Source: Erysipelotrichaceae bacterium
GTDB lineage: Bacteria > Bacillota_I > Bacilli_A > Erysipelotrichales > Erysipelotrichaceae
Length of the DNA stretch: 64,000 nucleotides
NCBI GenBank assembly: GCA_017539105.1
Contig: JAFYHQ010000020.1
Location: 34,623-98,622, forward strand
Direction: 5' to 3'
Shown: positions 25,411 through 36,143 of the stretch, one piece after another
Layout: every line of letters starts with the position of its first letter
Position numbering within the stretch: the first letter of the stretch is position 1
Notes under the pieces: model-generated
The model's database searches: none
Seen by the model: the letters and a program-made list of their open reading frames with translations, nothing else
What the model was told of the DNA's origin: nothing
Program-made: the position numbers and the translations under genes

Positions 25411-26403
25411 ATGAGAAAACTGACGATTGTCGCATTGACGGTGTTGCTGGGTTTGCTGGTGATCGGCGGATGCGCGCAAAAAAACAAAGATTATGATCTG
25501 GATTATCTTGTTCTGGTGAACAAGCTGAATCCGCTGCCGGATGACTGGGAAGACAAGATCAGGACCGTAAGTTTTACCAATACGGTAGGAAACAATGTCG
25601 AAGTGGAAGAACGGGCTTATGAAGCATATCTGAAACTGAAGAAGGATCTTAAGAAACAAGGCATCTATGTCGATCTGGATTCCGCAAGAAGAAGCATTGC
25701 GGAGCAGCAGCAGATCATTGACGACTTTACCGAACAGTATGGCGCGGATTATACGGAAAAGGTCGTTGCGAAACCGGGATTGTCCGAGCATCATACCGGA
25801 CTGGCATTGGATCTGTATCTGATTATCGATGGTGTCAATGTGGATGAAAACGAAGACATGATGCAGTATCCGGATATCTGGGAAGTGATCCATGAAAAAC
25901 TGGACGATTATGGTTTCATCCTCCGTTATCTGCCGGAAAAGGAACATATCACCGGTTATGCCTATGAACCGTGGCATATCCGTTATGTGAATGACAAGGA
26001 GATCGCAAAAGAAATCATGGATAAAGGTATCACATTAGAGGGTTATCTCGGTGCAGTGAATGAAACGGAGGTCAGCCTTGATTATGACAAATCAGTTTTG
26101 TATACCAAAGCGGAACTGGATGAAGTCTTTACCAGGATCAAATGTCAGTTTGCTTCGTGGGAAGGCGTGGAACTGCATGCGCTTCGCTATGCAGGCGATA
26201 CCTGCAACAATGATGCGAATCTGGCTTGGGTGAATTCATTGGAAGGTAAAAACTTCAGTAGGATCATTGAGGTTTTCAGCGATTTCCATACGCCGAAAGA
26301 AGGTTATGGCACCTTGGAACCTGACAAGGATTATCAGGATTACCAGTGGTGGCTGGCTTGCGGCGAAGACGGAGACTGGGATATCGTCAGTTTCGGTTAC
26401 TGA
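25411..26403 (+). CDS. M15-family D,D-carboxypeptidase lipoprotein (VanY-like)
   Basis: 330-residue lipoprotein. The lipobox VIGGC-A lies at about residues 16-20 after MRKLTIVALTVLLG. The VanY domain shows DSARRSIAEQQQII (substrate Arg/Gln motif), SEHHTGLALDL (zinc ligands HxxGxAxD) and EPWHIRYV (the third His). It trims D-Ala from peptidoglycan stem peptides outside the cell. A C-terminal extension of about 100 residues (from EVSLDYDKS) with several Trp/Cys is extra to the family and unrecognised. ATG 25411 is chosen for its gagggga ribosome site over an upstream in-frame codon. Confidence 0.9.
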   Translation: MRKLTIVALTVLLGLLVIGGCAQKNKDYDLDYLVLVNKLNPLPDDWEDKIRTVSFTNTVGNNVEVEERAYEAYLKLKKDLKKQGIYVDLDSARRSIAEQQQIIDDFTEQYGADYTEKVVAKPGLSEHHTGLALDLYLIIDGVNVDENEDMMQYPDIWEVIHEKLDDYGFILRYLPEKEHITGYAYEPWHIRYVNDKEIAKEIMDKGITLEGYLGAVNETEVSLDYDKSVLYTKAELDEVFTRIKCQFASWEGVELHALRYAGDTCNNDANLAWVNSLEGKNFSRIIEVFSDFHTPKEGYGTLEPDKDYQDYQWWLACGEDGDWDIVSFGY

Positions 26404-26418
26404 TAAGGAGGAATCATC

Positions 26419-27138
26419 ATGGCTGTTATGGTTGCAGTAGCTCTTCTATCTTTTATTCCTTCGATCCTGTTGTTTCTGTTTCTTAGAAACAACAGAAAGG
26501 ATGACGAGACATATCGCAAGGATTGCGTGTCTCTTTTAGGCAAAGGTCTTCTGATCTGTACGCTCGTTCTGCTTGGCGATCTGGCTTTAAAGATTCCTTG
26601 GAACATGATCGGCATCGGGAAGAAATATCCTCTTCTCAATGAGATATTCAACTGTTTCGTCATCAATGCTTTAATCGAAGAAGGCGCCAAATTCCTGACC
26701 GCAAATAAGTATATTAAGAAAGACATGTCCAAGACTTCCAGACTGGATGTGATTTCCTTCCTGGTTATCGCTGCCTTGTCTTTCGGTCTTCTGGAAGATA
26801 TCGTCTATGCTTTTAATACAAATATCGGTCAGATCATTCTCAGAGGGATACTGATGGGGCATGTTCCTTATGCGATGCTGACAGGCCAGCTCTATGGCAA
26901 AGGGATCGCTGAAAAGAAGAAATGGCTTGGCGTTCTGGGTTTCATTCTGTCCGTTCTTCTGCATGGCACCTACAATCTGATGCTGAAAGAAGATATGCCT
27001 GACTGGTCGGCATTCGTTGTCGTAACGGAAACGGCTTTGGAATTCATTTATATGATCTGCATGATCTTCTTTATCCGCAAGAAAAGAAACGATCCGGAAT
27101 ACAATCGTCCGATCTTTACCGGAATTCAAGAAGCATAA
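26419..27138 (+). CDS. PrsW-like intramembrane metalloprotease
   Basis: 239-residue protein with about seven transmembrane helices. Motifs of the PrsW family are in order: EEGAKF near residue 90, GLLEDIVYAF near 135 (family FxxxEN-type motif, here ED), MGHVPY near 155, and HGTYN near 180. In Bacillus, PrsW cleaves an anti-sigma factor. No sigma/anti-sigma pair is adjacent here, so the substrate is unknown. Ribosome site aaggagg. It follows the VanY-like gene after 15 nt and ends before a terminator. Confidence 0.85.
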   Translation: MAVMVAVALLSFIPSILLFLFLRNNRKDDETYRKDCVSLLGKGLLICTLVLLGDLALKIPWNMIGIGKKYPLLNEIFNCFVINALIEEGAKFLTANKYIKKDMSKTSRLDVISFLVIAALSFGLLEDIVYAFNTNIGQIILRGILMGHVPYAMLTGQLYGKGIAEKKKWLGVLGFILSVLLHGTYNLMLKEDMPDWSAFVVVTETALEFIYMICMIFFIRKKRNDPEYNRPIFTGIQEA

Positions 27139-27146
27139 TCAGACAG

Positions 27147-27172
27147 GCGGTCCTGAAAAGGGCCGCTTTTTT
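27147..27172 (+). terminator. Terminator of the VanY/PrsW operon
   Basis: Stem gcggtcc/gggccgc (one G-T pair), loop tgaaaa, six T. Confidence 0.9.
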
Positions 27173-27201
27173 CTGTTATACTAGTTTCAGAGGAAATGAA
27201 T

Positions 27202-28119
27202 ATGTACTATCTGATCGAACAGACACTGAAAGAAGTCGGGAAAGAAGAATATAAGAAAAGCAGGAAACACTTTGTTGCGGTTTTCAACAGGAAAGAATGG
27301 GAAACCGGAAAAGAAGAGTTTCCGTTTTCAAATGAAATCGATAATGAACTCAATGAGATGCTGACAACAAAAGCCAGCGTCAATTATGATTCGTTATCAG
27401 GTACTTTTTCGATTCCTGACCGTATGGATATGGATAACGACGATTACTGTTTCGCGTTCGCTTTGAATCAGAAGGGGATCGTTTTTGTGGATGACAGCGG
27501 TTATGTGAAGAACGCGGTCGATACGATCATCCGGACCAAGAAATGGAATGCTCCGAGTCTGGAGAGGTTTATCTATGACTTTCTGGATCATATCGTGAAG
27601 GATGATCTGCGGGTCATGGAAAAATATGAGAAAGAGCTGGATGAAATGGAAGCCAAGATCCAGAATGACGATAAAGATATTTCTCTGAATGAAGCGAACT
27701 ATGTCCGCAGCGCGATCCGCTATCTGCTGGTTCATTATGAGCAGCTCATGGATCTTTCCCAGGAACTGGATGAAAACGAGAATGGTTTCTTTAATGAAAA
27801 AAATCTCAAGTATTTCCGTTCCTACATGAACCGTTTGGACCGCTTATACAACAATGCGGCGTCCTTAAGGGATTACTCGATACAGATCCGTGATTTCCAT
27901 CGCGAATCGATCGCGGTCAAACAGAACAATATCATGACGCTTCTGACGGTTGTTACAAGCGTATTTATGCCGCTGACTCTGATCACCGGCTGGTATGGCA
28001 TGAACTTCAAATACATGCCGGAACTGAATCAGCAGATCGCTTATCCGCTGGTATTTGTCGTATGTATCGTCATTGTGGTCATATCTTTGTTGTATTTCAA
28101 GAAAAAGAAATGGTTATAA
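27202..28119 (+). CDS. CorA-family divalent cation transporter (second copy)
   Basis: 305-residue CorA-like protein: long soluble N-terminal domain, then a helical stalk (EKYEKELDEMEAKI, ENGFFNEKNLKYFRSYMNRL), first membrane helix MTLLTVVTSVFMPLTLITGW ending in the signature YGMN, and a second helix AYPLVFVVCIVIVVISLLYF with a lysine-rich end. It is distinct in sequence from the CorA gene at 927. Of two nearby ATG codons, 27202 has correct spacing from the cagagg ribosome site (the codon at 27196 would be only 2 nt away). TATACT at 27177 may be its -10 box. Confidence 0.9.
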   Translation: MYYLIEQTLKEVGKEEYKKSRKHFVAVFNRKEWETGKEEFPFSNEIDNELNEMLTTKASVNYDSLSGTFSIPDRMDMDNDDYCFAFALNQKGIVFVDDSGYVKNAVDTIIRTKKWNAPSLERFIYDFLDHIVKDDLRVMEKYEKELDEMEAKIQNDDKDISLNEANYVRSAIRYLLVHYEQLMDLSQELDENENGFFNEKNLKYFRSYMNRLDRLYNNAASLRDYSIQIRDFHRESIAVKQNNIMTLLTVVTSVFMPLTLITGWYGMNFKYMPELNQQIAYPLVFVVCIVIVVISLLYFKKKKWL

Positions 28120-28135
28120 ATAAAGGGGATGGAAT

Positions 28136-28825
28136 ATGCGTGAATTGTTGATTAATACAATGGCGCCTATGCTGTGGGCCATGACATTCTTTGATGCCAT
28201 AGCGATTTATTTCATGATAAAAGAATTCAAAAATAAATGCGTAGATCCTTTGCCTCTGCTGACAGGAATCTTATGCGTGGGCTTGTTTTATGATTCCTTG
28301 ATCCTGTCATGTGGCTGTTTCTTGCAGTATGGGACGCTGTTTCATCATCTGAGCCAGATGCGCTATATCCTGCATTGCACGCTGATACCATTGCTGTTTC
28401 CGATCTGTGCCTACTCACTGACAGAGAATAAAAAGGTTATCAGGATCGTCTGGGTCTTGTCTGTTATCATCATGATCCTGGGCTTTGCCGGAGGACTTAT
28501 GGTCATCACGGAGCCGAGAACCGTAGGACTGATTAAACGATATGCGACTTCTGATTTTACCGGAAAGTTCTCAAGTACGCTGACTTCTCTGCTGGATACG
28601 GTACCGGTATTTATCATGATCGGGATTGGCGTTTATTTGTGGATCAGAAAGAAGAATTCGAACATGTTTCTGTCGGGATTCTTCATGCTGCTGTTTACTT
28701 TGATAGGAATCTTTTTAGGCAAGGATCCTTCGGGGGATCGGAGCCAGAGCCTTATGTTCTATATCAGCATGTATGGAGAAGCGCTGATGGTATTCTTCCT
28801 CTGGCGTTTCATCCGAAAGAAATAA
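28136..28825 (+). CDS. Hypothetical polytopic membrane protein
   Basis: 229 residues with about seven predicted transmembrane helices (for example PMLWAMTFFDAIAIYFM, LPLLTGILCVGLFYDSLIL, IRIVWVLSVIIMILGFAGGL, and ALMVFFLWRFI at the end) and short polar loops. No family was recognised and no catalytic motif is obvious. Ribosome site aaagggga is 8 nt before the ATG. It follows the CorA-like gene by 16 nt and ends in a shared bidirectional terminator. Confidence 0.8.
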   Translation: MRELLINTMAPMLWAMTFFDAIAIYFMIKEFKNKCVDPLPLLTGILCVGLFYDSLILSCGCFLQYGTLFHHLSQMRYILHCTLIPLLFPICAYSLTENKKVIRIVWVLSVIIMILGFAGGLMVITEPRTVGLIKRYATSDFTGKFSSTLTSLLDTVPVFIMIGIGVYLWIRKKNSNMFLSGFFMLLFTLIGIFLGKDPSGDRSQSLMFYISMYGEALMVFFLWRFIRKK

Positions 28826-28835
28826 CACTTACAAA

Positions 28836-28857
28836 AAAAGCCCTATACGGGCTTTTA
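28836..28857. terminator. Bidirectional terminator
   Basis: Stem aaaagccc/gggctttt with loop tatac, flanked by A- and T-rich runs, between convergent genes. Confidence 0.88.
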
Positions 28858-28884
28858 AAATGTTTTTTATCAAACGATGCAGAT

Positions 28885-29613
28885 TCACGAAATGATCCTT
28901 GCCAGAAATTGTCTGGTCCTCTCATTCTTCGGATGAATGAAGATCTCGGAAGGCATCCCTTCTTCCAGAATGATGCCATCATCCATGAAAATGACTTTAT
29001 CTGAAACATCCTGAGCAAATTTCATCTCATGGGTCACGATGATCATTGTCATGTCTTCTTCTGCCAGTTCTTTGATGACATTCAGCACTTCTCCGACCAT
29101 TTCCGGATCAAGAGCGGAAGTCGGTTCATCAAACAGCAGGATCTCTGGATCCATGCACAGTGCCCGTGCGATGGCCACACGCTGCTTCTGTCCTCCGGAT
29201 AAAGTGGATGGATAGGCGTGAATGAATTCGGCAAGACCGACTTTTTCCAGCTGCCTGATCGCTTCCTGTCTGGCCTCTTCTTTGCTTTTTTTCAGCACTT
29301 TTATCTGCGCCAGCATGCAGTTGTCCAAGACATTCATATTATTGAAGAGATTGAACTGCTGAAAGACCATTCCCACTTTCTTGCGGTATTCATTGATATT
29401 GCGCAGCTTTTCGATATCCTTTCCAAGCACAATGATCTGACCTTCATCGATATCTTCCAGCAGGTTGATGCATCTCAGTAATGTGCTTTTGCCGGAACCG
29501 CTCGCGCCGATCAGACAGACGACTTCGCCTTTCTTGACTTCGAACGAGACATCGCTCAATACGACATTGCCTTCAAAACTCTTTTTCACATTCTTTATCT
29601 CAATGACGCTCAT
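28885..29613 (-). CDS. Lysine-type amino-acid ABC transporter, ATP-binding subunit
   Basis: 242-residue polar amino-acid ABC ATPase of the GlnQ/ArtM type: Walker [11 protein letters not shown]-loop FQQFNLF, signature LSGGQKQRV, Walker [15 protein letters not shown] and switch His in VTHEMKFA. Third gene of a three-gene operon (binding protein, permease, ATPase), overlapping the permease stop by 4 nt. The lysine riboswitch upstream of the operon indicates lysine uptake. Confidence 0.93.
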   Translation of the reverse strand: MSVIEIKNVKKSFEGNVVLSDVSFEVKKGEVVCLIGASGSGKSTLLRCINLLEDIDEGQIIVLGKDIEKLRNINEYRKKVGMVFQQFNLFNNMNVLDNCMLAQIKVLKKSKEEARQEAIRQLEKVGLAEFIHAYPSTLSGGQKQRVAIARALCMDPEILLFDEPTSALDPEMVGEVLNVIKELAEEDMTMIIVTHEMKFAQDVSDKVIFMDDGIILEEGMPSEIFIHPKNERTRQFLARIIS

Positions 29614-30371
29614 TGGGTTTTCTCCTTGGCGATCTTCATGCTATAGATATTCGTATCCGACTGCGGAAAAGAAGTCTTGGTGTGATTCATTCTCAGTTCG
29701 ATATGATGGAAAAGGAAACTGGAAATCATGGTAAGCAGCAGATAGATCATTGCCGTCACAAAATAGGTTTCCGTAAAACGGTACGTCGTTCCTGCCACAG
29801 AATTGGATTGAAACATCAGTTCCGTGATCGAAATGATCATCAGTACGGAACTGTCCTTGATGTTGACGATGAATTCATTGCAGATGGCAGGGAAGGCATT
29901 ACGGATCGCCTGAGGCAGAATGACATCCATCATCGTCTGCATGGAAGACATGCCCAGGGAACGGGCTGCTTCATTCTGACCGGGATCGACAGACTGGATA
30001 CCGGAACGGATGATCTCCGACATGTAGGCGCCTGTATTGATGGAAATGACGACGATCGCTGCGACCATCTTATCCCAGTGAACGATATTGGTATAGACCA
30101 TATAGTAGATGAATACAGCCTGAACCATCATCGGTGTACCGCGGAAGAATTCGATATAGATCTTCAGCAACACATCGATTGCTCTCTTGAGACATTTTGA
30201 TCCTGCAGATGCGGTCTTATCCAGCCTTACTGCACGGAACCCACCCGCAAGCAAGCCGATCGCTAGACCGATCAGGGTTCCGCTGAAGGATACGATCAGT
30301 GTCGTCCTGATCCCCAGAAGGAAACTGGGATAATACTTGATCAGTATCTTGATACAGTTTTCCAGCGACAT
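29610..30371 (-). CDS. Lysine-type amino-acid ABC transporter, permease
   Basis: 253-residue HisM/GlnP-type permease with five or more transmembrane helices. It carries the amino-acid permease signature [13 protein letters not shown] and the EAA loop [22 protein letters not shown], which contacts the ATPase. It lies 1 nt after the binding-protein gene and overlaps the ATPase gene. The binding protein and a lysine riboswitch point to lysine as substrate. Confidence 0.93.
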   Translation of the reverse strand: MSLENCIKILIKYYPSFLLGIRTTLIVSFSGTLIGLAIGLLAGGFRAVRLDKTASAGSKCLKRAIDVLLKIYIEFFRGTPMMVQAVFIYYMVYTNIVHWDKMVAAIVVISINTGAYMSEIIRSGIQSVDPGQNEAARSLGMSSMQTMMDVILPQAIRNAFPAICNEFIVNIKDSSVLMIISITELMFQSNSVAGTTYRFTETYFVTAMIYLLLTMISSFLFHHIELRMNHTKTSFPQSDTNIYSMKIAKEKTQ

Positions 30372-30372
30372 T

Positions 30373-31179
30373 CTATTCCTCGGTTGCCGGCTGTCTTTCG
30401 ATCGCTGCCTCCATGATCTGCAGTCTCTGTTCCTCTGTGATCTTGTTCAACGCATTCTGTATCGCATCTAACAATTCCGTATTCTCTTTCGCTACGGCGA
30501 TGGAAACGGAAGTATCGACTACAAATCCCTTGCCTGGGGCAAATGTGACGATCGCCAGATCCGGATTTGCTGCGACGACGCCATTGGCCACCGGCATTTC
30601 CGCCGTGATCGCATCCGCTTCCCCTGACTGTAGCGACAGGATCATTCTCGGGTAAGTCGCCAATGGAACCATGTGGTTGACACCCTCGATCTGATCGATG
30701 ACTTCATCATAAGTCGTGTTGGCCTGTCCCAGCACGTTGTATCCGCTCAGTTGCTGGATATCATCGATACCGACAAGCTCGGAATCTTTCCTTACGACCA
30801 CGACCATCTGCGACTCATAATACGGAGTCGTAAAGTTCACGGCCTCCGCTCTCTCCGGCGTTTCCGTCATACCGGCAATGATGCAGTCGATCGCCCCGGC
30901 ATTCAATGAAGGAATCAGCGCATCCCAGTCGGTCTTGACGATCTCGACCTTCATGCCCAGGTCTTCCGCGATCATCGAAGCGATGACCACGTCATAGCCA
31001 TCCGCATAATCGACAGAAGAAATCTGTACCGCAGTATCGCTGTCTTCCACTTGGGTCCAGTTGAATGGCGCATAATCGCATTCCATGCCAACACGTAAAA
31101 CGCTCTCGTCAGATGCACTGTTTTGTGCACCGCATCCGACTAGCAGCATAAGCATCATGATTACTGATAATTTCTTCAT
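30373..31179 (-). CDS. Lysine-type amino-acid ABC transporter, substrate-binding lipoprotein
   Basis: 268-residue lipoprotein: KKLSVIMMLMLLVGC-G signal with lipid-anchored Cys16. The family-3 solute-binding fold shows RVGMECDYAPFNW, DGYDVVIASMIAEDLG, DWDALIPSLNAGAIDCIIAGM and the late AITAEMPVA hinge. The longest frame begins at 31248, but that segment is the terminator part of the riboswitch leader; ATG 31179 follows the ribosome site aaaggacag. First gene of the riboswitch-controlled operon. Confidence 0.93.
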   Translation of the reverse strand: MKKLSVIMMLMLLVGCGAQNSASDESVLRVGMECDYAPFNWTQVEDSDTAVQISSVDYADGYDVVIASMIAEDLGMKVEIVKTDWDALIPSLNAGAIDCIIAGMTETPERAEAVNFTTPYYESQMVVVVRKDSELVGIDDIQQLSGYNVLGQANTTYDEVIDQIEGVNHMVPLATYPRMILSLQSGEADAITAEMPVANGVVAANPDLAIVTFAPGKGFVVDTSVSIAVAKENTELLDAIQNALNKITEEQRLQIMEAAIERQPATEE

Positions 31180-31197
31180 AACTCTCTGTCCTTTCAA

Positions 31198-31226
31198 TAA
31201 AAAATCGTATGCACTACCACATACGA
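31198..31226 (-). terminator. Riboswitch-controlled terminator
   Basis: On the minus strand: tcgtatg/catacga stem with 8-nt loop and a run of six T, between the riboswitch and the binding-protein gene. Confidence 0.85.
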
Positions 31227-31228
31227 CA

Positions 31229-31408
31229 TTCATCGAAAGTGATAGCACCTCTTCTTGCGAAGGAGTGATACAGGTATTTCCTGTATCCCCACATTCCTGC
31301 CATGCCTGACAGGAACGTTCGGCGATGATTGCCTTTCATGCGACATAACGTTTGCCAACTAGCCGCATTACTCATCTGCATCGCTGCCTCTATACACAGA
31401 TTTTTTAT
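31229..31408 (-). promoter_or_regulatory. Lysine riboswitch (L-box)
   Basis: Minus-strand leader with the L-box landmarks in order: tatagagg near the 5' end, gatgagtaatgcgg, the hallmark gaaaggc..atcgccgaa, paired arms around caggcatg and gatacagg/cctgtatc, and the closing strand agaggtgctatc that pairs with the 5' strand. This aligns well with the B. subtilis lysC leader. A terminator hairpin follows, so lysine binding should end transcription of the ABC transporter operon. Confidence 0.92.
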
Positions 31409-31415
31409 AGTCACT

Positions 31416-31444
31416 ATTATTATCGAATCATCGGAAAATGTCAA
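31416..31444 (-). promoter_or_regulatory. Promoter of the lysine riboswitch operon
   Basis: Minus strand: consensus TTGACA (31444-31439), 16-bp spacer, TAATAAT (31422-31416). Confidence 0.72.
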
Positions 31445-31514
31445 CAGTTTTACACCATCCCGATCAGGAATCATGTAAAGTAGTATATGAAGGGACATCG
31501 TTAGGGAAATGTGT

Positions 31515-32132
31515 ATGACAGAAAAAGAACGTATCTTGGAATTGAAAAAAGAAGCATGGAAAGAGCTGGACCAGATCGATGGTTTCTATATGAGCAGGAA
31601 TGCCGTACGGAGACTGGATCAGCGTTGCGATGAGATTCCGAAAGAGGATCTTATACTGGCGCCTTTGCTGTTTATCGGAGATCACAATGAGGTCATGAAG
31701 AAATATGCGCAAGTCATAGGAAAGATACTTTATCTGAATGGCGCAACTGACAGCGATGCGGTACGATTCATGAAAACGGAAGAACTGGATTGGATCGTCG
31801 ATTATTATGATGAGATCTATGACGATGATTTTGATCGTGTCCGTTTTTCCAGCGATGTCTATGACAGACTTGCCGGCGAGACTGCTCAACGGTTCGGAAT
31901 CCTGTATCTGGAAGACAGCGATGGACTGATGGATATCGATGATGATTATGACAGGTATCCGATCCTTTCAGCGATCTACGGCATGGCGGAACAGAGAGCC
32001 GATTTCCTTACGATACTGGCGGGGAAACTGGAGGGAATGAGAGATTTGTTTCTGTGCCTGGATGCTTTCGATCTGTATCATCCCGATCAGCGTCTGTGGT
32101 TTGATGATGTATCGAGATATTGGAAGGAATAG
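31515..32132 (+). CDS. Hypothetical acidic protein
   Basis: 205-residue soluble protein, strongly acidic in its centre (YYDEIYDDDFDRVRF, LMDIDDDYDRYP). It is predicted mainly helical; no signal peptide, metal motif or family was recognised. A GTG two codons upstream (31509) is in frame, but ATG 31515 with aggga before it is preferred. It lies divergently next to the lysine riboswitch operon and before the GH1 gene, with no sign of a shared function. Confidence 0.7.
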   Translation: MTEKERILELKKEAWKELDQIDGFYMSRNAVRRLDQRCDEIPKEDLILAPLLFIGDHNEVMKKYAQVIGKILYLNGATDSDAVRFMKTEELDWIVDYYDEIYDDDFDRVRFSSDVYDRLAGETAQRFGILYLEDSDGLMDIDDDYDRYPILSAIYGMAEQRADFLTILAGKLEGMRDLFLCLDAFDLYHPDQRLWFDDVSRYWKE

Positions 32133-32173
32133 AAACTGTTATAATGAGAGTGGTTGATCATATTTTGAAATAG

Positions 32174-33655
<1,482 letters not shown>

Positions 33656-33671
33656 TTCTTGACTGATTCAC

Positions 33672-33709
33672 AAAAGATGATGATTCGATAAGGAACATCA
33701 TCTTTTTTA
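33672..33709 (+). terminator. Terminator of GH1 gene
   Basis: Stem aaaagatgatg/catcatctttt with a 13-nt loop and T-run. Confidence 0.85.
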
Positions 33710-33761
33710 TGTTTCTTTTCCTATAGTTTATGTATTTTGATTTCATATCTGCCTTATCCGA

Positions 33762-33790
33762 TTTACAGGCTTTTCTTGTTTTTGTATAAT
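33762..33790 (+). promoter_or_regulatory. Promoter of repeat lipoprotein
   Basis: TTTACA (33762-33767), 17-bp spacer, consensus TATAAT (33785-33790). Confidence 0.75.
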
Positions 33791-33823
33791 GGTTTCACGG
33801 TCGCGGTTTAAGGAGAATATCAT

Positions 33824-34516
33824 ATGAAAAACGGAAAATGTCTGAAGACTTTTTTTGCGGTCTTACTGCTTTTGGCTGCGATCGTTTCCGCATGCCGGTC
33901 ATCCGATACCCCGATCCATCAGGAAGACATTCCGGAATACGCGATACGGAACGAAGACTGTCTGGAGACTGATGGCAGAAAAAAGAAACCGCATCCCGCC
34001 GGAACGGATATCGATGAAACCGAAAACGAAACAGCAGATGTTTCTTCTTCCATGAAACAGCCGTTCCATAACGATGATACGGGTTACGCATCATCCTCAC
34101 CATCCGATCCTTTGCAATCGAAAGGTCATTGGGAATATCGTGAAGTCCTGGTTTCTCAACCCTGGGAGGAAATGGTTCTTGTGAAAGACGGATACATGGA
34201 AAACGTACTGGTTTCTGAAGCCTGGGAGGAAGAAATAACATATTGCGCAATCTTCGGTTCGACAATGGTCGAAATGGAAGTCTGTAATACATGCGGCGCG
34301 CAGTTTCAGGGAGGCATCAACGAACATCTTTCGCAGACCGGCCATTCCGGCTGGCATAACGAGTATGTCGCGATCGATGAACCGCATTGTCAGTCCTATG
34401 ATTCCTATGTCGTTTATCACGATGCCGTCTATCAGGAAGTCTGGCATGATCCCGAGTATGAAACCGTATATCATGAAGCGATATACAAAACCGAAAAATA
34501 CTGGGTCGATGACTGA
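33824..34516 (+). CDS. Surface lipoprotein with zinc-finger-like motif and Tyr/Trp/His repeats
   Basis: 230-residue secreted protein: a KNGKCLKTFFAVLLLLAAI signal followed by a Cys at SACRS that may be lipidated. A polar, low-complexity linker (residues 30-95) leads to two copies of a VLVSxxWEE unit, then a C2H2-like metal motif CNTCGAQFQGGINEHLSQTGH, and a run of short repeats VYHDAVYQEVWHDPEYETVY. Similar repeat modules occur in surface proteins of gut Firmicutes; function unknown. Ribosome site aaggag. It stands alone under its own promoter. Confidence 0.8.
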   Translation: MKNGKCLKTFFAVLLLLAAIVSACRSSDTPIHQEDIPEYAIRNEDCLETDGRKKKPHPAGTDIDETENETADVSSSMKQPFHNDDTGYASSSPSDPLQSKGHWEYREVLVSQPWEEMVLVKDGYMENVLVSEAWEEEITYCAIFGSTMVEMEVCNTCGAQFQGGINEHLSQTGHSGWHNEYVAIDEPHCQSYDSYVVYHDAVYQEVWHDPEYETVYHEAIYKTEKYWVDD

Positions 34517-34606
34517 ACCGTCATTCCATTGGAAACAGATCTGAAATGTGTTTCGCGGTTATATTCATTCCTATTCTATTTACGAATCGTTATAATGAGA
34601 TAGTAA

Positions 34607-36043
34607 ATGCAAAATACAAAGAATAACGACAAAACAAAAATAGGCCAGGACTTCAGTCTGCGTTCCTTATTGAAATTCGCCTTGCCCGGTCTTCTGACCA
34701 GCCTGTCATCGCGTTTGTTTGAAACGCTGGATGACGCGCTTTTTGTATCGCGTTTCGTGGGGCAGAATGCATTGGCAGGGATCAAGATCCTGATGCCTGT
34801 GGATGGCCTGATCCTGGCGATGACGCATATCTTTGGTCTGGGAGCCTGTACCTATGCCGCTACGGAAATGGGTAGAGGAAACAAGGAGGAAGCGAAACGG
34901 ATCTTCAGTAGAATGATACTGATGGCACTTGGTTTCGGCATAGCGTTTGCTGCTTTGGTGATCACATTCGATGATCAGATCCTTTCTTTCCTGGGCGCGG
35001 AACGGGACATCATGCAGTATACGGAGACCTATGTCGCAATCACGTTTGTGACCTTGCCTTTCAAGCTGGCATCCATGTGTTTCTCTTCCTTCTATTCTGC
35101 CGCAGGCAAACCATCGATGGGCTTGTTTAACAGCATTCTTTCCGGAGTGATCAACGTCATAACAGACTATATCACTATCGTCGTTTTAGGAATGGGTGTT
35201 GCCGGAGCCGCGATCGCAACCAGTCTGGGATTCATTGCGAACTTCATCGTCGGAATCATCTTCTATCTGCGGGGAAAGAACGATATCGGTTTTGTCAGAC
35301 CGGAAAAGGGATACTGGAAAACATTGCTGGAATCGACGCGCTATTCGCTGTCTCAGGTCACCAACAGTCTGACCATGAGCATGACCGCTTTTGTCGTCAA
35401 CCGGACGATACTGTATTATCTGGGATCCGATGGCATTGCCGCCAGATCGATCGTGAACGATATAAGAATGATCCTGAATTCGGCATTCGTCGGATTTGCG
35501 ACTACGGTCGGACCGATCATCGCTTTCAATTACGGTGCGGGAAGAGTCAAAATGCTCAAGAAGATCCTGTATCACAATCTCAAGATCTGGTTCTTTGGCT
35601 GTACCTCCATGATCATCATTGGACAGTGTCTAAAGAGACCTCTTGTCGGTCTGTTCATGAATCCGGAGACTTTTACCCAGTCGTTCTATGACATGACTTA
35701 TTTCGGACTGACCATCGAACTGTTTGCGCCGATCTTTACGGCAGGCTGCATCATGGCAAACCGAATGTTTGTAGCGCTGAGAGCGCAGCGTATTTCGACC
35801 TTCCTTTCATTGACACGCAATTTCGTCTTCCGCATGACAACGACACTGCTGATTCCGAAAATCTTCGGAGGCAGCAGCATCTGGTTCTGTTTCCCGGTTT
35901 CGGAAGCTTTATCATTTACGCTTTATGCCATCGCCATCATCATGAATGCGGATAACTATGGCTACGGAAAGAGCGGGATCGCTTATCTGATCGATGTCCG
36001 GGAAGAAGAAAACGAAATCGATCTTATGGAAGCAGAAGCATAA
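34607..36043 (+). CDS. MATE-family multidrug/toxic compound exporter
   Basis: 478-residue membrane protein with about 12 helices in two homologous halves, matching the DinF/NorM-type MATE family (LLKFALPGLLTSL, DGLILAMTHIFGLGACTYAA, PSMGLFNSILSGVINVITDY, GVAGAAIATSLGFI, and the second-half IAFNYGAGR). Predicted Na+- or H+-driven drug exporter. TATAAT at 34591 lies only 10 nt upstream of the ATG, giving a leader of about 4 nt without a ribosome site. Confidence 0.9.
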   Translation: MQNTKNNDKTKIGQDFSLRSLLKFALPGLLTSLSSRLFETLDDALFVSRFVGQNALAGIKILMPVDGLILAMTHIFGLGACTYAATEMGRGNKEEAKRIFSRMILMALGFGIAFAALVITFDDQILSFLGAERDIMQYTETYVAITFVTLPFKLASMCFSSFYSAAGKPSMGLFNSILSGVINVITDYITIVVLGMGVAGAAIATSLGFIANFIVGIIFYLRGKNDIGFVRPEKGYWKTLLESTRYSLSQVTNSLTMSMTAFVVNRTILYYLGSDGIAARSIVNDIRMILNSAFVGFATTVGPIIAFNYGAGRVKMLKKILYHNLKIWFFGCTSMIIIGQCLKRPLVGLFMNPETFTQSFYDMTYFGLTIELFAPIFTAGCIMANRMFVALRAQRISTFLSLTRNFVFRMTTTLLIPKIFGGSSIWFCFPVSEALSFTLYAIAIIMNADNYGYGKSGIAYLIDVREEENEIDLMEAEA

Positions 36044-36143
36044 TGCAGAAGAAGATGAAATAAGGTACAATTAGATTATCTTTTCTGATATTCATCAAAC
36101 GTAACGGATTTTTGATCTTTTTGTAGTTTAAGGGAGGTTAAAG

